This document shows positions 27,743 to 37,202 of a stretch of DNA of 64,000 bases, piece by piece. This stretch comes from Tsukamurella spumae (GTDB lineage Bacteria > Actinomycetota > Actinomycetes > Mycobacteriales > Mycobacteriaceae). Location of the stretch: contig NZ_JAAXOQ010000016.1 of NCBI RefSeq assembly GCF_012396015.1, positions 1-64,000 on the forward strand. Direction: 5' to 3'. Numbering within the stretch: the stretch's first letter is position 1; every line of letters begins with the position of its first letter. Made by a program: the position numbers and the translations under genes. The notes under the pieces are model-generated. The model searched no databases. It saw only the letters and a program-made list of their open reading frames with translations, and was not told where the DNA came from.

Positions 27743-27769
27743 TGTGGATAACCCCGAACCTGTGGATGA
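27743..27769 (-). promoter_or_regulatory. two DnaA-box-like 9-mers upstream of comEA
   Basis: TTATCCACA (minus strand, 27743-27751) equals the strict DnaA box. A second site, TCATCCACA (27761-27769), differs by one base and starts 18 bases away in the same orientation; both sit in a CCTGTGGATRACCC repeat. They could couple comEA to replication status or titrate DnaA. Binding is inferred. Confidence 0.45.
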
Positions 27770-27805
27770 CCCGCTCCAGCGGCGCTGCGCGGTCGGCCCG
27801 GTGTG

Positions 27806-28672
27806 CTAGGCCTCGGCCTCTGCCTCGGCCTCGCCGTCGACCAGCGCCGGAGCGACCGCGACGCCCACCGCGCCCGGGCCGAGGTGCGCCGCGATGGTGC
27901 CGCCGAACCGGCCGATCACCAGCTCCTTCAGCTGCGGGAACTCACCGCGGACGAGCTCCGCCACGTGCTCCGCGGCCTCGGGCGCCTCGACGTGGTGCAC
28001 CGCGACCCGCGCCGGCCGGTTCCCCAGGTGCTGCGAGGCCAGCGCCGCCAGCTGGTCGCGGGCGCGGGAGACGGTGCGGGTCTTGCGTTCGGAGACGATC
28101 CGGCCGTCCTGCAGCCGCAGCACGGGAACGATCTGCAGCGCCCCACCCAGCAGCTTGGCGAGCGCGCTCACCCGCCCTCCGGCCCGCAGGTGGTCGAGGG
28201 TCGCGACGCAGAAGAAGCCCTCGGCACCGTCGAGCACCTGGCGCGCGGCCTCGGCGACCTCGTCGGCGGACGCCCCGGCGCGGGCCAGCCGCGCGGCCTC
28301 CAGCACCCCGAAGCCCATCGCCATATCGATGCTGCGGGAGTCGATCACGGTGACATCGGCGTCCATCAGCGCGGCCTGCGCGACCGAGGTCGAGTACGTG
28401 GAGCTCAGGTGCGAGCTCATGGTGATCACCACGACGCCGTCGCCGCCGGCCTCGGCGGCGGCCTCGGCGAGCACCTCACGGACCTCTCCCACCGAGGGCC
28501 CGGAGGTGGTCACGCCCTCCTTGACGAACCGTTCGGCCTGGTAGCCGGTGCCGCGGTCGAGGTACTCGCTCTCGCCGGACAGAACGTGCAGCGGCAGGAT
28601 GCGGATCCCCAGCTCGTCGGCGCGGTCGGGGACGATCGCCGCCGATGCATCGGTCACCACGACGACACTCAT
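27806..28672 (-). CDS. DegV family fatty-acid-binding protein
   Basis: This 288-residue protein has the DegV marks: N-terminal VVVTDASAAI, the TSGPSVGEV segment (Ser/Thr-binding of the fatty acyl carboxylate), VVITMSSHLSSTYSTS and IDSRSIDMAMGF. DegV (FakB-type) proteins present fatty acids to a FakA kinase; a DAK2/FakA-like gene lies at 50287-51945. Position matches Rv2417c, next to octT, so a role in acyl supply to octanoylation is possible (inference). The start overlaps the octT stop (ATGA). It ends in an Ala/Glu repeat (AEAEAEA). Confidence 0.9.
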   Translation of the reverse strand: MSVVVVTDASAAIVPDRADELGIRILPLHVLSGESEYLDRGTGYQAERFVKEGVTTSGPSVGEVREVLAEAAAEAGGDGVVVITMSSHLSSTYSTSVAQAALMDADVTVIDSRSIDMAMGFGVLEAARLARAGASADEVAEAARQVLDGAEGFFCVATLDHLRAGGRVSALAKLLGGALQIVPVLRLQDGRIVSERKTRTVSRARDQLAALASQHLGNRPARVAVHHVEAPEAAEHVAELVRGEFPQLKELVIGRFGGTIAAHLGPGAVGVAVAPALVDGEAEAEAEA

Positions 28673-29397
28673 TGCGCACCCCCTTCCGCACCGCCCAGCG
28701 AACGCAGCACGCGCCGCGCCACCTGCTCGTGCATCTCGAACGACCAGTGGATCCCGTCGATGTTATTGATCCCCAGGTCGAACGACCACTCGCACAGGTC
28801 ACGCAAGGGGACCATCGGCACGCCGGCACCGTCGGACCACGCGCGCACGGCACCCTCCGTGCGCGACCACCCGGGATGCGCGAAGGAGTAGGCGAGCGCC
28901 CGGTGCGTGGGCGGCGCGAGCACCGCCATCGGCGCGTCGGGCCGCAGGGCGTGCAGGGACCGGTAGGTCTTGTCCAGGTAGTCGACGGTGACCTTCGGCG
29001 GCAGCGCCATCGGCCAGCCGACCGGCGAGAACACCTTCTGGATCGTCGCGTAGCCCTCGCGCGCGCGGGCGCGCAGCGACGCCGGCCGCAGGTAGCGGAT
29101 CTGCTCGCGGACCGCGGTCGGGAGCGGCGAGGGCAGCGAGTCCATGCCGCCGAGCGCCAGGACCGCGGCCTCGACGGTCGGCACCGCGGCCCACACGCGC
29201 GGATCCTGGGTCACGCACCACCAGCCGTCGCGCGTGGTCCAGCCGACGCGGGCGAACAGCTCGCAGCGCAGCCCCAGCTCCGCGGCGACCAGATTGGGCC
29301 AGATCCGCGGGTCGGAGGTCGGCAGGGCTCCCTCGGGTCCGTAGAAGCCCAGCGAATCGCTGAGCACCAGGAGCGTGCCGGTCGATGGATCGCTCAC
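28669..29397 (-). CDS. octT: diglucosylglycerate octanoyltransferase (OctT-like, SGNH fold)
   Basis: This 242-residue protein aligns by context and motifs with Rv2418c, which transfers octanoate to diglucosylglycerate in methylglucose lipopolysaccharide synthesis. An SGNH-type nucleophile segment is near the N-terminus (LVLSDSLGFYG, Ser about residue 15), with the Asp-His pair near the C-terminus (NNIDGIHWSFEMHEQ). The GTG at 29397 overlaps the gpgP stop (GTGA). Neighbours degV and gpgP match the mycobacterial order. Confidence 0.85.
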   Translation of the reverse strand: MSDPSTGTLLVLSDSLGFYGPEGALPTSDPRIWPNLVAAELGLRCELFARVGWTTRDGWWCVTQDPRVWAAVPTVEAAVLALGGMDSLPSPLPTAVREQIRYLRPASLRARAREGYATIQKVFSPVGWPMALPPKVTVDYLDKTYRSLHALRPDAPMAVLAPPTHRALAYSFAHPGWSRTEGAVRAWSDGAGVPMVPLRDLCEWSFDLGINNIDGIHWSFEMHEQVARRVLRSLGGAEGGAQ

Positions 29398-30101
29398 TGG
29401 ACCTCGGGAACCAACTGGGGCGCCGCGTCGACGTCCGACGAGGCGTTCCACACGTCGAGCCGCCACCGGGTGGCGTCGCCGTGCGCCGAGAGCTGCACCC
29501 AGCTGCAATTACCGAGGCCGCCGAGGACCGGCCAGTGATCGACGGGCAGGTCCAGCAGCCGGGCCGTGAGGGCCGCGATCAGGCCGCCGTGCGCGACCAG
29601 GATCACCGGACGTTCGTTCGAGCCCCACTCCGGGAGCCGCTCGATCAGCTCCGTCACCAGCGGATACGACCGCGCCGCCACGTCCACCCGGGCCTCGCCG
29701 CCGGGCGGCGCCCACTCGGGGGCGTCGCGCCACCGTCGGCGCGCTCCGGGCATGTACGTGTCCACCTCGTGGTGCGTCAGGCCCTGCCACTCCCCCAGCA
29801 TGGTCTCCCGCAGCCGGACATCGGATTCGACGGTGCCGCCCGTCGCCGCCGCCACGGCGTCCGCGGTGTCGCGGGCGCGGCGCAGGTCCGAGCTGATGAT
29901 CGCGATCGGGTCCCGGTCCGCGAGGGCCGCGGCCGCCGCGCGGGCCTGTCGCCGCCCCAGGTCGGTGAGGTCGGTGTCCAGGTGGCCCTGCATGCGCCCC
30001 TCCGCGTTGAACGCGGTCTGGCCGTGGCGGAGCAGGAGCAGGCGGCGCACCGTCGGAGTGAGGCGCTCGACGGACGAGTCGAGCCCGTCCTCGACGTGCA
30101 T
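29394..30101 (-). CDS. gpgP: glucosyl-3-phosphoglycerate phosphatase (histidine phosphatase family)
   Basis: This 235-residue enzyme has the RHG motif with catalytic H26 (LLLLRHGQTAFN), ISSDLRRARDTA, the acid/base Glu segment LRETMLGEWQG and the second His in LVAHGGLI. In mycobacteria this position (Rv2419c) encodes GpgP, which dephosphorylates glucosyl-3-phosphoglycerate, the second step of methylglucose lipopolysaccharide synthesis. The start ATG at 30101 overlaps the rsfS stop by one base (TGATG). Synteny raises the call above generic 'phosphoglycerate mutase-like'. Confidence 0.88.
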   Translation of the reverse strand: MHVEDGLDSSVERLTPTVRRLLLLRHGQTAFNAEGRMQGHLDTDLTDLGRRQARAAAAALADRDPIAIISSDLRRARDTADAVAAATGGTVESDVRLRETMLGEWQGLTHHEVDTYMPGARRRWRDAPEWAPPGGEARVDVAARSYPLVTELIERLPEWGSNERPVILVAHGGLIAALTARLLDLPVDHWPVLGGLGNCSWVQLSAHGDATRWRLDVWNASSDVDAAPQLVPEVQ

Positions 30102-30517
30102 CAGGCGTCCTCGTCGGCCCTGGTGCCGCTCTGGGCCGCAGACTCGTCGGCGTGCTGCCCGAGGCCCTCGACCTCGATGTGCGGGCAGTCCTTCCACAGC
30201 TTCTCGAGCGCGTAGTACTCGCGCTCCTCCTGGTGGAAGACGTGCACCACGATGTCGAGGAAGTCCAGCAGCGCCCAGCGACCCTCGCGGGCGCCCTCGC
30301 GGCGGGCCGGCTTCACGCCCGCCTCGCGCAGCTGATCCTCGATCTCCTCGACGATCGCGCTGACCTGGCGCTCGTTGCTCGCCGACGCGATGACGAAGGC
30401 CTCGGTCAGCACGAGCTGTTCGGACACGTCGAGGACGACGATGTCGCTCGCGAGCTTGTCGTCGGCCGCACGGGCCGCGATGGCGGCGAGGGTGCGGGCT
30501 TGATCGGATGCGGTCAT
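30101..30517 (-). CDS. rsfS: ribosome silencing factor RsfS
   Basis: This 138-residue protein has the RsfS/Iojap core: [28 protein letters not shown] and [30 protein letters not shown]. It binds ribosomal protein uL14 and blocks subunit joining in starvation. The start ATG at 30517 overlaps the nadD stop (ATGA). An acidic C-terminal tail of about 20 residues is typical of mycobacterial relatives (Rv2420c). Confidence 0.95.
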   Translation of the reverse strand: MTASDQARTLAAIAARAADDKLASDIVVLDVSEQLVLTEAFVIASASNERQVSAIVEEIEDQLREAGVKPARREGAREGRWALLDFLDIVVHVFHQEEREYYALEKLWKDCPHIEVEGLGQHADESAAQSGTRADEDA

Positions 30518-31161
30518 GATCCTCCTGGGTTCACGGTCTTCTCCTGCGCCGGGCGGCTCTGGTAGAGGGCGCGCTTGGCGATGTACTGGACCACGCCGTC
30601 GGGCACGAGGTACCAGACGGGGCGCCCGGCGTCGGCCCGCGCGCGGCACTCGGTGGACGAGATGGCCAGCGCGGGCACCTCCACGAGGAACAATCTATCC
30701 TTCGGCACGTCCGACAGGTGATCCGCCGCCAGCTGGTAGCCGGGCCGGGAGACCCCGATGAAGGTCGCGAGGCCGAACAGTTCCTCCCAGTCCTGCCAGC
30801 TGAGGATCGAGGCGAGGGCGTCGGCGCCGGTGATGAAGTACAGATCGGCGTCCGGGTTCCGGCCCTGCAGATCGCGCAGGGTGTCCACGGTGTAGGTGTC
30901 GCCGCCGCGGTCGATGTCCACGCGGCTCACGGAGAACCGCGGGTTCGACGCGGTCGCGATCACCGTCATCAGGTAGCGATCCTCCGCGGGCGTGACCTCG
31001 TTCTTCTGCCACGGCCGGCCGGTGGGCACGAACACCACCTCGTCGAGATCGAACCGATCGGCCACCTCGCTGGCGGCCACGAGGTGGCCGTGGTGGATCG
31101 GATCGAAGGTGCCACCCATGACGCCCACGCGGCGGCGTGCGGCGGTGCTGGACTCACGCAT
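30514..31161 (-). CDS. nadD: nicotinate-nucleotide adenylyltransferase
   Basis: This 215-residue NAD-synthesis enzyme transfers AMP to nicotinate mononucleotide. It shows the nucleotidyltransferase motif [12 protein letters not shown] at its N-terminus, the [15 protein letters not shown] segment and the C-terminal ISSTECRAR motif. It heads the nadD-rsfS-gpgP-octT-degV operon with overlapping stops and starts throughout (Rv2421c to Rv2417c). A TAGGAT hexamer lies 8 bases before the ATG. Confidence 0.96.
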   Translation of the reverse strand: MRESSTAARRRVGVMGGTFDPIHHGHLVAASEVADRFDLDEVVFVPTGRPWQKNEVTPAEDRYLMTVIATASNPRFSVSRVDIDRGGDTYTVDTLRDLQGRNPDADLYFITGADALASILSWQDWEELFGLATFIGVSRPGYQLAADHLSDVPKDRLFLVEVPALAISSTECRARADAGRPVWYLVPDGVVQYIAKRALYQSRPAQEKTVNPGGS

Positions 31162-31201
31162 AACGGACCATCCTATGCGGCCACCGCTCGTGCCCGCGTA
31201 C

Positions 31202-32689
31202 TCACACGGGCAACAGGCGCCCGACGACCTCGGCCAACTGCCCTGCGGTGCGGCACTCGTACATGTCGATCAGGCGGCCGTACTTGTCCGCGACCGAGTC
31301 GCCCGTGCCCCACGCCGCCCTCCGCTCGGGGTTGAGCCAGAACGCGTGCCGCGCCTTCGCGACGAGCTCGTCAAGCTCCGCGAGCGCGGGATCGGTGTGA
31401 TTGGAGCGGGCGTCGCCGAGGATCAGCAGCGTCCCGCGGTGCGTCACCGCGTCGGGGAAGTCGCGGACGAAGGTGCGCAGGACGTTGCCGTAGTCGGAGC
31501 CGCCGAACCGCGCGACCTTGGTCTCGCGGATCACGCGGTCGAACATGTCGACCACGGTGTCGACCGTCAGCGTGCGCGACGGGTCGATGTAGTCGGTGAT
31601 CTCGTCCACCGAGTCGACGAAGCCGAACACCCGGATCTTGGAGAACTCTGCGCGCAGCGCGTGCGTGAGCAGCAGGGTGAAGTTGGAGAAGCCCGCGACG
31701 GAGCCGGACAGGTCGCACAGCAGCACGAGCTCGGGTTTGGTCGGGCGGGGTCGACGGTGCGCCAGATCGATCGGCACGCCGCCCGTCGACATCGACTTGC
31801 GCAGGGTGCGGCGCAGGTCGATGGGGCCGCGCCGCGCCCGGCGCCGGCGCACCAGCAGCCGCGTGGACAGTTGCCGGGCGAGCGGCCGGACGGTCTGCTC
31901 CATGCGGTGCAACTCGGTGCGGGTGGCGGCGAAGAAGGCGACGTTCTCCGGCAGCTGCGGCGCGGCGTACTGCGCGACGGCCTCGGGGCCCCGTCGGGCG
32001 GCCATCGCGACGGACGTGAGCTCCTGCACGCGTTCCGTCAGGCCCGCCACGCGCGAGCGCGCGACGCGGCGGGCGGACTCGTACTCGAAGCTGCCGGGCG
32101 CGGCGCCCTCCTCGCCGGCGGCGGCGAGGAGGCCGTTCGCGATGGCGGCGATGAGCGTCTGCGGGTTCAGGGCCTTGAGCGCCTGGTAGGAGGAGAAGGC
32201 GGTGCCGGTCGCTGAGTTGTACTCGCCGAGCTGCTCGACGATCTGGCTGGCGATGCCGTCGTGGTCGCCGCCCGCGACGAGCGCGGCGATCGCCTCCTGG
32301 CGCAGCGCCTCGCGCACCGCGTCCGGATCGGGCGGGGTATCGGCGGCCGGCATCGTCAGCGGGTCGGACTCCCCCGGCACGCCGGAGCAGCCCTGCCCGC
32401 CCGTGCCGGACGCGCCCGCGGCACCGTCGGACGCGGCCCCGAAGCCGCCGCGCACCGGGAAGTACAGGTCGAAGATGACGTCGAAGGTCTTGCGGTGCAT
32501 CTGCTCGCGCAGCAGCACGGCGGCGAGGCCCTCGCGGAGCTGCCCGCGGTCGGTGAGGTCGAGCACCGTCAACACCTCGGCGGCGGTGATCGCCTCGCCC
32601 GGGCCGATGGACATCCCGCGCTCGCGCAGCGTCCGCACGAAGGCGTGCAGATGCTTGTCGAGCGGGGTGCCGGCCTGCGCGGTGGTCAT
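31202..32689 (-). CDS. VWA domain (CoxE-like) protein
   Basis: This 495-residue protein has a helical N-terminus and a C-terminal von Willebrand A domain of the CoxE type, with the MIDAS segment [15 protein letters not shown] and [14 protein letters not shown] basic patch ([19 protein letters not shown]) precedes it. MoxR-VWA pairs act as chaperones that load cofactors into metalloenzymes, as CoxD/CoxE do for CO dehydrogenase. No such target enzyme is in the window. The ATG at 32689 abuts the MoxR stop (TAGATG). Matches Rv2425c. Confidence 0.88.
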   Translation of the reverse strand: MTTAQAGTPLDKHLHAFVRTLRERGMSIGPGEAITAAEVLTVLDLTDRGQLREGLAAVLLREQMHRKTFDVIFDLYFPVRGGFGAASDGAAGASGTGGQGCSGVPGESDPLTMPAADTPPDPDAVREALRQEAIAALVAGGDHDGIASQIVEQLGEYNSATGTAFSSYQALKALNPQTLIAAIANGLLAAAGEEGAAPGSFEYESARRVARSRVAGLTERVQELTSVAMAARRGPEAVAQYAAPQLPENVAFFAATRTELHRMEQTVRPLARQLSTRLLVRRRRARRGPIDLRRTLRKSMSTGGVPIDLAHRRPRPTKPELVLLCDLSGSVAGFSNFTLLLTHALRAEFSKIRVFGFVDSVDEITDYIDPSRTLTVDTVVDMFDRVIRETKVARFGGSDYGNVLRTFVRDFPDAVTHRGTLLILGDARSNHTDPALAELDELVAKARHAFWLNPERRAAWGTGDSVADKYGRLIDMYECRTAGQLAEVVGRLLPV

Positions 32690-33592
32690 CTACAGGCCCA
32701 GCGCCGCGGCGGCGGTCTCGATGTCCACCTGGTGCTTGAGCACCACGCCGAGCGTCGAGCGGAGTGCCGCCTTGTCGATCGAGCCGTTCGCGGTGCCGGT
32801 GACGCCGAGGGCGAGCAGGGTGCGGCACCAGTCCAGGGTCTCGGAGACCGAGGGCTTCTTCTTCAGGTCCAGCCCGCGCAGGGTCGAGATCACGCGCAGC
32901 AGCTGCTGCGCGACCTCGACCGAGAGGTCCGGGACGCGGCTGCGGATGATCGACAGCTCGAGCTCGGCGTCCGGGAAGTCGATGTGCAGGTACAGGCAGC
33001 GCCGTTTGAGCGCCTCCGACAGCTCGCGGGTGGCGTTGGAGGTCAGGAAGACCAGCGGCTTGCGCACCGCCGTGATGGTGCCGAGCTCGGGCACCGTCAC
33101 CGCGTAGTCGGAGAGGACCTCCAGCAACAGGCCCTCGAACTCGAGGTCGGCCTTGTCGGCCTCGTCGATCAGCAGGACCGACGGTCCGCTCTCCCGCACG
33201 GCCTGCAGGAGGGGGCGCGGGAGGAGGAACTCCTCGGAGAAGACGTCCTGCTTGGTGTCGTCCCAGTCGCCGTCGGTGCCGCCCGACTGGATGCGCAGGA
33301 TCTGCTTGGCGTGGTTCCACTCGTAGAGGGCGCGCGCCTCGTCGATGCCCTCGTAGCACTGCAGGCGCACGAACCGCGCCTCGCGGGCCTGGGCGCAGGC
33401 GCGGGCCAGCTCGGTCTTGCCGACGCCGGCCGGCCCCTCGACGAGGAGCGGCTTGCCGAGCTTGTCGGCGAGGAACACGGCCGTCGCGGTGGCGACGGAC
33501 GGGATGTAGCCGGTCTCGCGCAGTGCCGCGGCGACGTCGTCGACGCCGGTGAACAGCGCCGTCGGGGCCGTGATCGTGGTGTTGGTGCTCAG
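32690..33592 (-). CDS. MoxR-family AAA+ ATPase, probable CTG start
   Basis: This 300-residue ATPase has Walker A EGPAGVGKTELA, Walker B VLLIDEADKAD and sensor 1 LVFLTSNATREL. The first good codon after the upstream stop is a CTG at 33592, forming a CTGA overlap with the SRPBCC stop and giving STNTTITAPTALFTG. No ATG, GTG or TTG lies in frame before the conserved core, so CTG initiation is the simplest reading. It should work with the VWA protein. Matches Rv2426c. Confidence 0.85.
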   Translation of the reverse strand: MSTNTTITAPTALFTGVDDVAAALRETGYIPSVATATAVFLADKLGKPLLVEGPAGVGKTELARACAQAREARFVRLQCYEGIDEARALYEWNHAKQILRIQSGGTDGDWDDTKQDVFSEEFLLPRPLLQAVRESGPSVLLIDEADKADLEFEGLLLEVLSDYAVTVPELGTITAVRKPLVFLTSNATRELSEALKRRCLYLHIDFPDAELELSIIRSRVPDLSVEVAQQLLRVISTLRGLDLKKKPSVSETLDWCRTLLALGVTGTANGSIDKAALRSTLGVVLKHQVDIETAAAALGL

Positions 33593-34041
33593 CGTGCAGC
33601 CTTCCGTTTGAGGACCTCCTTCGTGAAGCCCTTCGACGCGATCTCTGCACTCATCTTCACACCCTTGCGCACGACGAAGCCGGGCAGCTTGATCTTGAGG
33701 TCGATGTTCATGTCGCAGAGGACGTGCACCCTGTCCTCGCCGAGGGGCGTGAGCTGGTAGTACCCGCCCTGGGAGCGGACCGCCATGCCCTCGCCCTCGG
33801 ACTGCCACGCGACCGTGGTCTCCGGCGTGAACTCGTACCGGAAGCGCATGCGGTCGCTCACGCCCACCATGGCCGCCTCGACCTCGACGCGGCTGGGGTT
33901 GCCGGCCGCATCGCGCTCGGTGACCGTCACGCTCTTGTGGGAGCTGGACCACTCGGGCAGGGACTCGACGTCCAGCAGCGTCGCGTAGGCGAGCGCCGCC
34001 GGCGCGTCGATCTCGAACTCGACCTGTTCATTGATTGCCAT
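33589..34041 (-). CDS. SRPBCC (START-like) family protein, copy 1
   Basis: This 150-residue protein (MAINEQVEFEIDAPAAL) is a helix-grip fold SRPBCC protein of the cyclase/dehydrase type, related to CoxG, which partners MoxR-VWA modules at membranes. The C-terminal helix GFTKEVLKRKAA is almost identical to that of copy 2, so they are tandem duplicates that have diverged elsewhere. A TACATT hexamer (34048-34053) lies 6 bases before the ATG. It probably begins the SRPBCC-MoxR-VWA transcript. Ligand unknown. Confidence 0.82.
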   Translation of the reverse strand: MAINEQVEFEIDAPAALAYATLLDVESLPEWSSSHKSVTVTERDAAGNPSRVEVEAAMVGVSDRMRFRYEFTPETTVAWQSEGEGMAVRSQGGYYQLTPLGEDRVHVLCDMNIDLKIKLPGFVVRKGVKMSAEIASKGFTKEVLKRKAAR

Positions 34042-34047
34042 TGCAAC

Positions 34048-34073
34048 AATGTAGCGTCGGGCCGCGCCCGACG
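34048..34073 (-). promoter_or_regulatory. hairpin followed by a -10 between the two SRPBCC genes
   Basis: A perfect 8-base stem, CGTCGGGC/GCCCGACG, with a 3-base loop spans 34055-34073. On the minus strand it is followed directly by TACATT (34048-34053), 6 bases from the next ATG. The hairpin may end or attenuate the copy 2 transcript while the hexamer starts the next. No T-run is present. Confidence 0.4.
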
Positions 34074-34095
34074 GGGCCGTGGCCCGGTCGAACGG

Positions 34096-34545
34096 TCAGG
34101 CGGCGGCCTTGCGCTTGAGGACCTCTTTGGTCAGGCCGTTCTTGATGATGTCCATGGCCAGCTTGATGCCCTTCTTGACCACGAAGCCGGGCGCCTTGAC
34201 CTTGGGGTCGAGGTACATGGTGACCTTGACGTGCGTCTGGTCGTCGCCCTTGGGCGAGAGCTCGTAGAGGCCGCCCTGGCTGCGCACGGCGGTGCCCTCG
34301 TTGCGGGTGTCCCACTTGCAGCTCACGTCGGTGAAGACGTAGTCGAAGGTGAGGTTGTCGCTGAACATCAGCAGGCCGACGGACGCGTCCACCACGCTGG
34401 GGCGGCCGTTCGCGTCGCGCTCGACGATCTTGACATTGCTGTGCGCGGAGGACCAGTCCGGCAACGCGTCGACGTCAGCCAGGGTGTCGAGCACCAGCGT
34501 GACCGGTGCATCGATGTCGAATTCGAGGGATTCGTTGATTGCCAT
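34096..34545 (-). CDS. SRPBCC (START-like) family protein, copy 2
   Basis: This 149-residue paralogue of the downstream gene shares the N-terminal MAINE start, the central EG(T/M)AVRSQGG segment and the C-terminal TKEVLKRKAA. The cavity-lining middle differs (FSDNLTFDYVFTDVSCKW), which suggests a different ligand. It lies 44 bases downstream of proA on the same strand. Function unknown; a lipid or cofactor carrier is the family norm. Confidence 0.8.
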   Translation of the reverse strand: MAINESLEFDIDAPVTLVLDTLADVDALPDWSSAHSNVKIVERDANGRPSVVDASVGLLMFSDNLTFDYVFTDVSCKWDTRNEGTAVRSQGGLYELSPKGDDQTHVKVTMYLDPKVKAPGFVVKKGIKLAMDIIKNGLTKEVLKRKAAA

Positions 34546-34589
34546 GGCGACAACCTACCCCCGCGCGTGCCCGATTCCGGCGGCTTCGG

Positions 34590-35876
34590 TCACCGAGGCC
34601 GGACGTGCCCGTCGCCCCAGGCGATCCACTTGGTGGAGGTGAGCTCCGGCAGGCCCATCGGGCCGCGGGCGTGCAGCTTCTGGGTGGAGATGCCGATCTC
34701 GGCGCCGAAGCCGAACTGCTCGCCGTCGGTGAACGCCGTGGAGGCGTTGACCATCACCGCCGCGGCGTCGACGCGCGTGGTGAACGCGCGGGCCGCGGAC
34801 AGGTCGTCGGTGACGATGGCCTCGGTGTGCCCCGTGCCGTAACGGTCGATGTGCTCGATCGCCTGATCCAGCCCGTCCACGACCTTCACCGCGATGTCGA
34901 GGCTGAGGTACTCGTCCGCCCAGTCGGTCTCGGTCGCGGGGATCATCCCCGTCTCGTCGCCGTGCACGATCACCCCCTCCGCCTGGAAGGTGCCGAGCAG
35001 GCGGGGCAGGAACGAGTCCTTCAGCGCCGCGTCCACCAGGACGGTCTCGGCCGTGTTGCAGACGCTGGGCCGGCGGGTCTTGGCGTTGACGACGATCCGC
35101 TCCGCCATGTCCAGGTCCGCGTCGGCGTGCACGTACACGTGGCAGTTGCCCGTGCCCGTCTCGATGGTGGGCACGGTCGCATCGCGCACCACCGCCGCGA
35201 TCAGCCCGGCGCCGCCGCGCGGGATCACCACGTCGACGAGGCCGCGAGCGCGGATCAGCGCGGTGACGCTGGCGCGGGAGTCGGCCGAGAGCAGCGCGAC
35301 GGCATCCGGGGTGATGCCCGACGCCGCCAGCGACTCGCGCAGGACCTCGACCAGGGCCGCGTTCGACGAGGCCGCCGAGCTCGAGCCGCGCAGCAGCACC
35401 GCGTTCCCGGACTTGAGCGTGAGCCCGAAGGCGTCGACGGTGACATTCGGCCGCGCCTCGTAGACGATGCCCACCACGCCGAGGGGCACGGCGACCTGGC
35501 GCAGCTCCAGGCCGTTGGGCAGCGTGGAGCCGCGCAGCACGTTCCCGATCGGGTCCGGCAGCCCTGCGACCTGCCGCAGGCCGGACGCGATGCCGTCGAT
35601 CCGGGCCTCGTTCAGGGCGAGCCGGTCGATGAGGGACTCCTCCGTACCGGCGGCGCGGGCGCGATCGACGTCCTCCGCGTTCGCGGCGAGGATCCGGTCC
35701 TTGTTCGCCAGCAGGGCATCGGCCGCCGCATGCAGCGCGGCGTTCTTCTGCTCGGTGGTCAGCGTGATCAGCTGCTTCGACGCGGCGCGGGCCGCTCGCG
35801 CCACCGCCTCCACCGCGGCGGTCGCGGACTGCAGCTCGGCGTCGGTGGCGGCATCGGAGGCGGTGGGCGTGCTCAT
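34590..35876 (-). CDS. proA: gamma-glutamyl phosphate reductase
   Basis: This 428-residue NADPH-dependent enzyme makes glutamate-5-semialdehyde for proline. It has the aldehyde-dehydrogenase-like fold, with [40 protein letters not shown] and the catalytic Cys in [19 protein letters not shown] lies 6 bases before the ATG at 35876. proB is not in the window. Position matches Rv2427c. Confidence 0.96.
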   Translation of the reverse strand: MSTPTASDAATDAELQSATAAVEAVARAARAASKQLITLTTEQKNAALHAAADALLANKDRILAANAEDVDRARAAGTEESLIDRLALNEARIDGIASGLRQVAGLPDPIGNVLRGSTLPNGLELRQVAVPLGVVGIVYEARPNVTVDAFGLTLKSGNAVLLRGSSSAASSNAALVEVLRESLAASGITPDAVALLSADSRASVTALIRARGLVDVVIPRGGAGLIAAVVRDATVPTIETGTGNCHVYVHADADLDMAERIVVNAKTRRPSVCNTAETVLVDAALKDSFLPRLLGTFQAEGVIVHGDETGMIPATETDWADEYLSLDIAVKVVDGLDQAIEHIDRYGTGHTEAIVTDDLSAARAFTTRVDAAAVMVNASTAFTDGEQFGFGAEIGISTQKLHARGPMGLPELTSTKWIAWGDGHVRPR

Positions 35877-35919
35877 GAGTCGAGAATACGTGGCCGCGCC
35901 GACACCTCCGTGCTCGCCG

Positions 35920-37023
35920 TCACGACGCGGGAACCGGGACGAACGCAGCGCCGATCGTCCCGTGCAGCGTGGGCGAGATCGAGTTCATGAACGCCAGCAC
36001 CTCGCTCGTTTCCGCAGGCCCGTACGGTGTCGGCACGAAGTCGTTGTAGTCGGCGGTGCTGGAGACGCGGGTCGGCACGATCCGGTAGTCCACGCCCGTC
36101 ACCGTCGGGCCGGCGACGGTGACCCTCGTCTGCACGATCATCGAGCGCTTGTCGGCCGGGTTGTTGTTGCCCCCGAAGCTGAAGTTGCCCAAGGAGTAGA
36201 CGATCAGCCTGCCCTTGTACTGCGCCATCGATTGCAGGACATGGGGATGACTGCCGATGACGATGTCCGCGCCCGCGTCGATCGCGTGCTGCGCGAGGGC
36301 GGTCTGGACCGCGTAGGGCACGTGTTGGGATTCGATTCCCCAGTGCATGAACGGGATGACGATCTGTGCCCCGCGCTCGCGCAGCCGGCGGACGTGGCCC
36401 TCGATCGAGGACCTGTTCTCCGGGCTGTCGAGCCAGGTCATCATGCCGAACAGGCCGACCTTCACGCCCTTGACCTCGGCGATGTGGTCGTTCTCCGCAC
36501 CGAACGCGTCGCCGAACGGGGCGGTGCCGACGCCACGCAGGGCCGCCAGCGTGTCGCCGTACGCATCGGGCCCGTAGTCGCCCGTGTGATTGTTGGCCAC
36601 CGTCGCAGCCTCGATCCCGCCCGCCCGCAGCGATTCGGCGAGCGCCGGGGAGCCCCGGAAGTGGTAGAACTCGCCGGTCCCCTTGTCGACCTTCTGGCCG
36701 CGCTCGCTCAGCACGACCTCGACATTGGCCACGGTGAGGTCGTCCGCCCGCAGAATCGGCGCGACGTTCCGGAAGAAGTACGCGGGGTCGTGACCGGCCG
36801 CCGCCCACCGCGCGGGCAGGCTCGTGCCCGCATCGAACCGGTCGTCGGTCCCCAGGATGTTGTCCCCGATGAAGGACAGCGTGATCGCGGCTGCTCCTGC
36901 GGGGCGCGCCGACGACGAGCCGCCCGCCGCCGTGCCCGCCCCGGGTGCCGCGCAGCCCGCGAGTGCCGCCGCCCCGATGACCACTGCGGCCCCTACCGCG
37001 CCGAGCCGCGCGCGTACCTCCAC
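35920..37023 (-). CDS. CapA-family poly-gamma-glutamate-type lipoprotein
   Basis: This 367-residue protein has a signal peptide ending in a lipobox (AAALAGC), so it should be lipid-anchored outside the membrane. The CapA/metallophosphatase-like core follows: [41 protein letters not shown] and [10 protein letters not shown]. CapA supports poly-gamma-glutamate capsule export in Bacillus; the actinobacterial role is unclear and no capBC genes are near. The GTG at 37023 has AAGGGGGA about 8 bases upstream, better than the ATG at 37071. Confidence 0.85.
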   Translation of the reverse strand: MEVRARLGAVGAAVVIGAAALAGCAAPGAGTAAGGSSSARPAGAAAITLSFIGDNILGTDDRFDAGTSLPARWAAAGHDPAYFFRNVAPILRADDLTVANVEVVLSERGQKVDKGTGEFYHFRGSPALAESLRAGGIEAATVANNHTGDYGPDAYGDTLAALRGVGTAPFGDAFGAENDHIAEVKGVKVGLFGMMTWLDSPENRSSIEGHVRRLRERGAQIVIPFMHWGIESQHVPYAVQTALAQHAIDAGADIVIGSHPHVLQSMAQYKGRLIVYSLGNFSFGGNNNPADKRSMIVQTRVTVAGPTVTGVDYRIVPTRVSSTADYNDFVPTPYGPAETSEVLAFMNSISPTLHGTIGAAFVPVPAS

Positions 37024-37190
37024 GCCACCATCCCCCTTGTCGCTCGCCCGTTCCCGCCCCACTCGCCGCACCGCGACGGGGCCGCGACCATCCTCGATCG
37101 CCGGGAGCTCAGCGGTGCACCGCTCGGCCGGAATTCATCCGGTCGGAGGACGGGTCGACGCGACCCCGCTCGGGTGTCGGTGCGGGGTGC

Positions 37191-37196
37191 TAGGTT
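37191..37196 (+). promoter_or_regulatory. putative -10 (TAGGTT) of the HNH nuclease gene
   Basis: TAGGTT ends 6 bases before the GTG at 37203. The rest of the 179-base gap (37024-37202) between divergent capA and the nuclease gene shows no clear -35 or operator. Confidence 0.35.
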
Positions 37197-37202
37197 CCGC
37201 TC

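Noticed and set aside
27743-27769. A replication origin at the DnaA-box pair.
   Set aside because: Only two boxes, no AT-rich unwinding region and no dnaA/dnaN genes nearby; treated as a possible regulatory site only.
34055-34073. Classical rho-independent terminator after SRPBCC copy 2.
   Set aside because: The hairpin is perfect but lacks a T-run and is followed at once by a -10-like hexamer, so it is listed as a mixed regulatory site.
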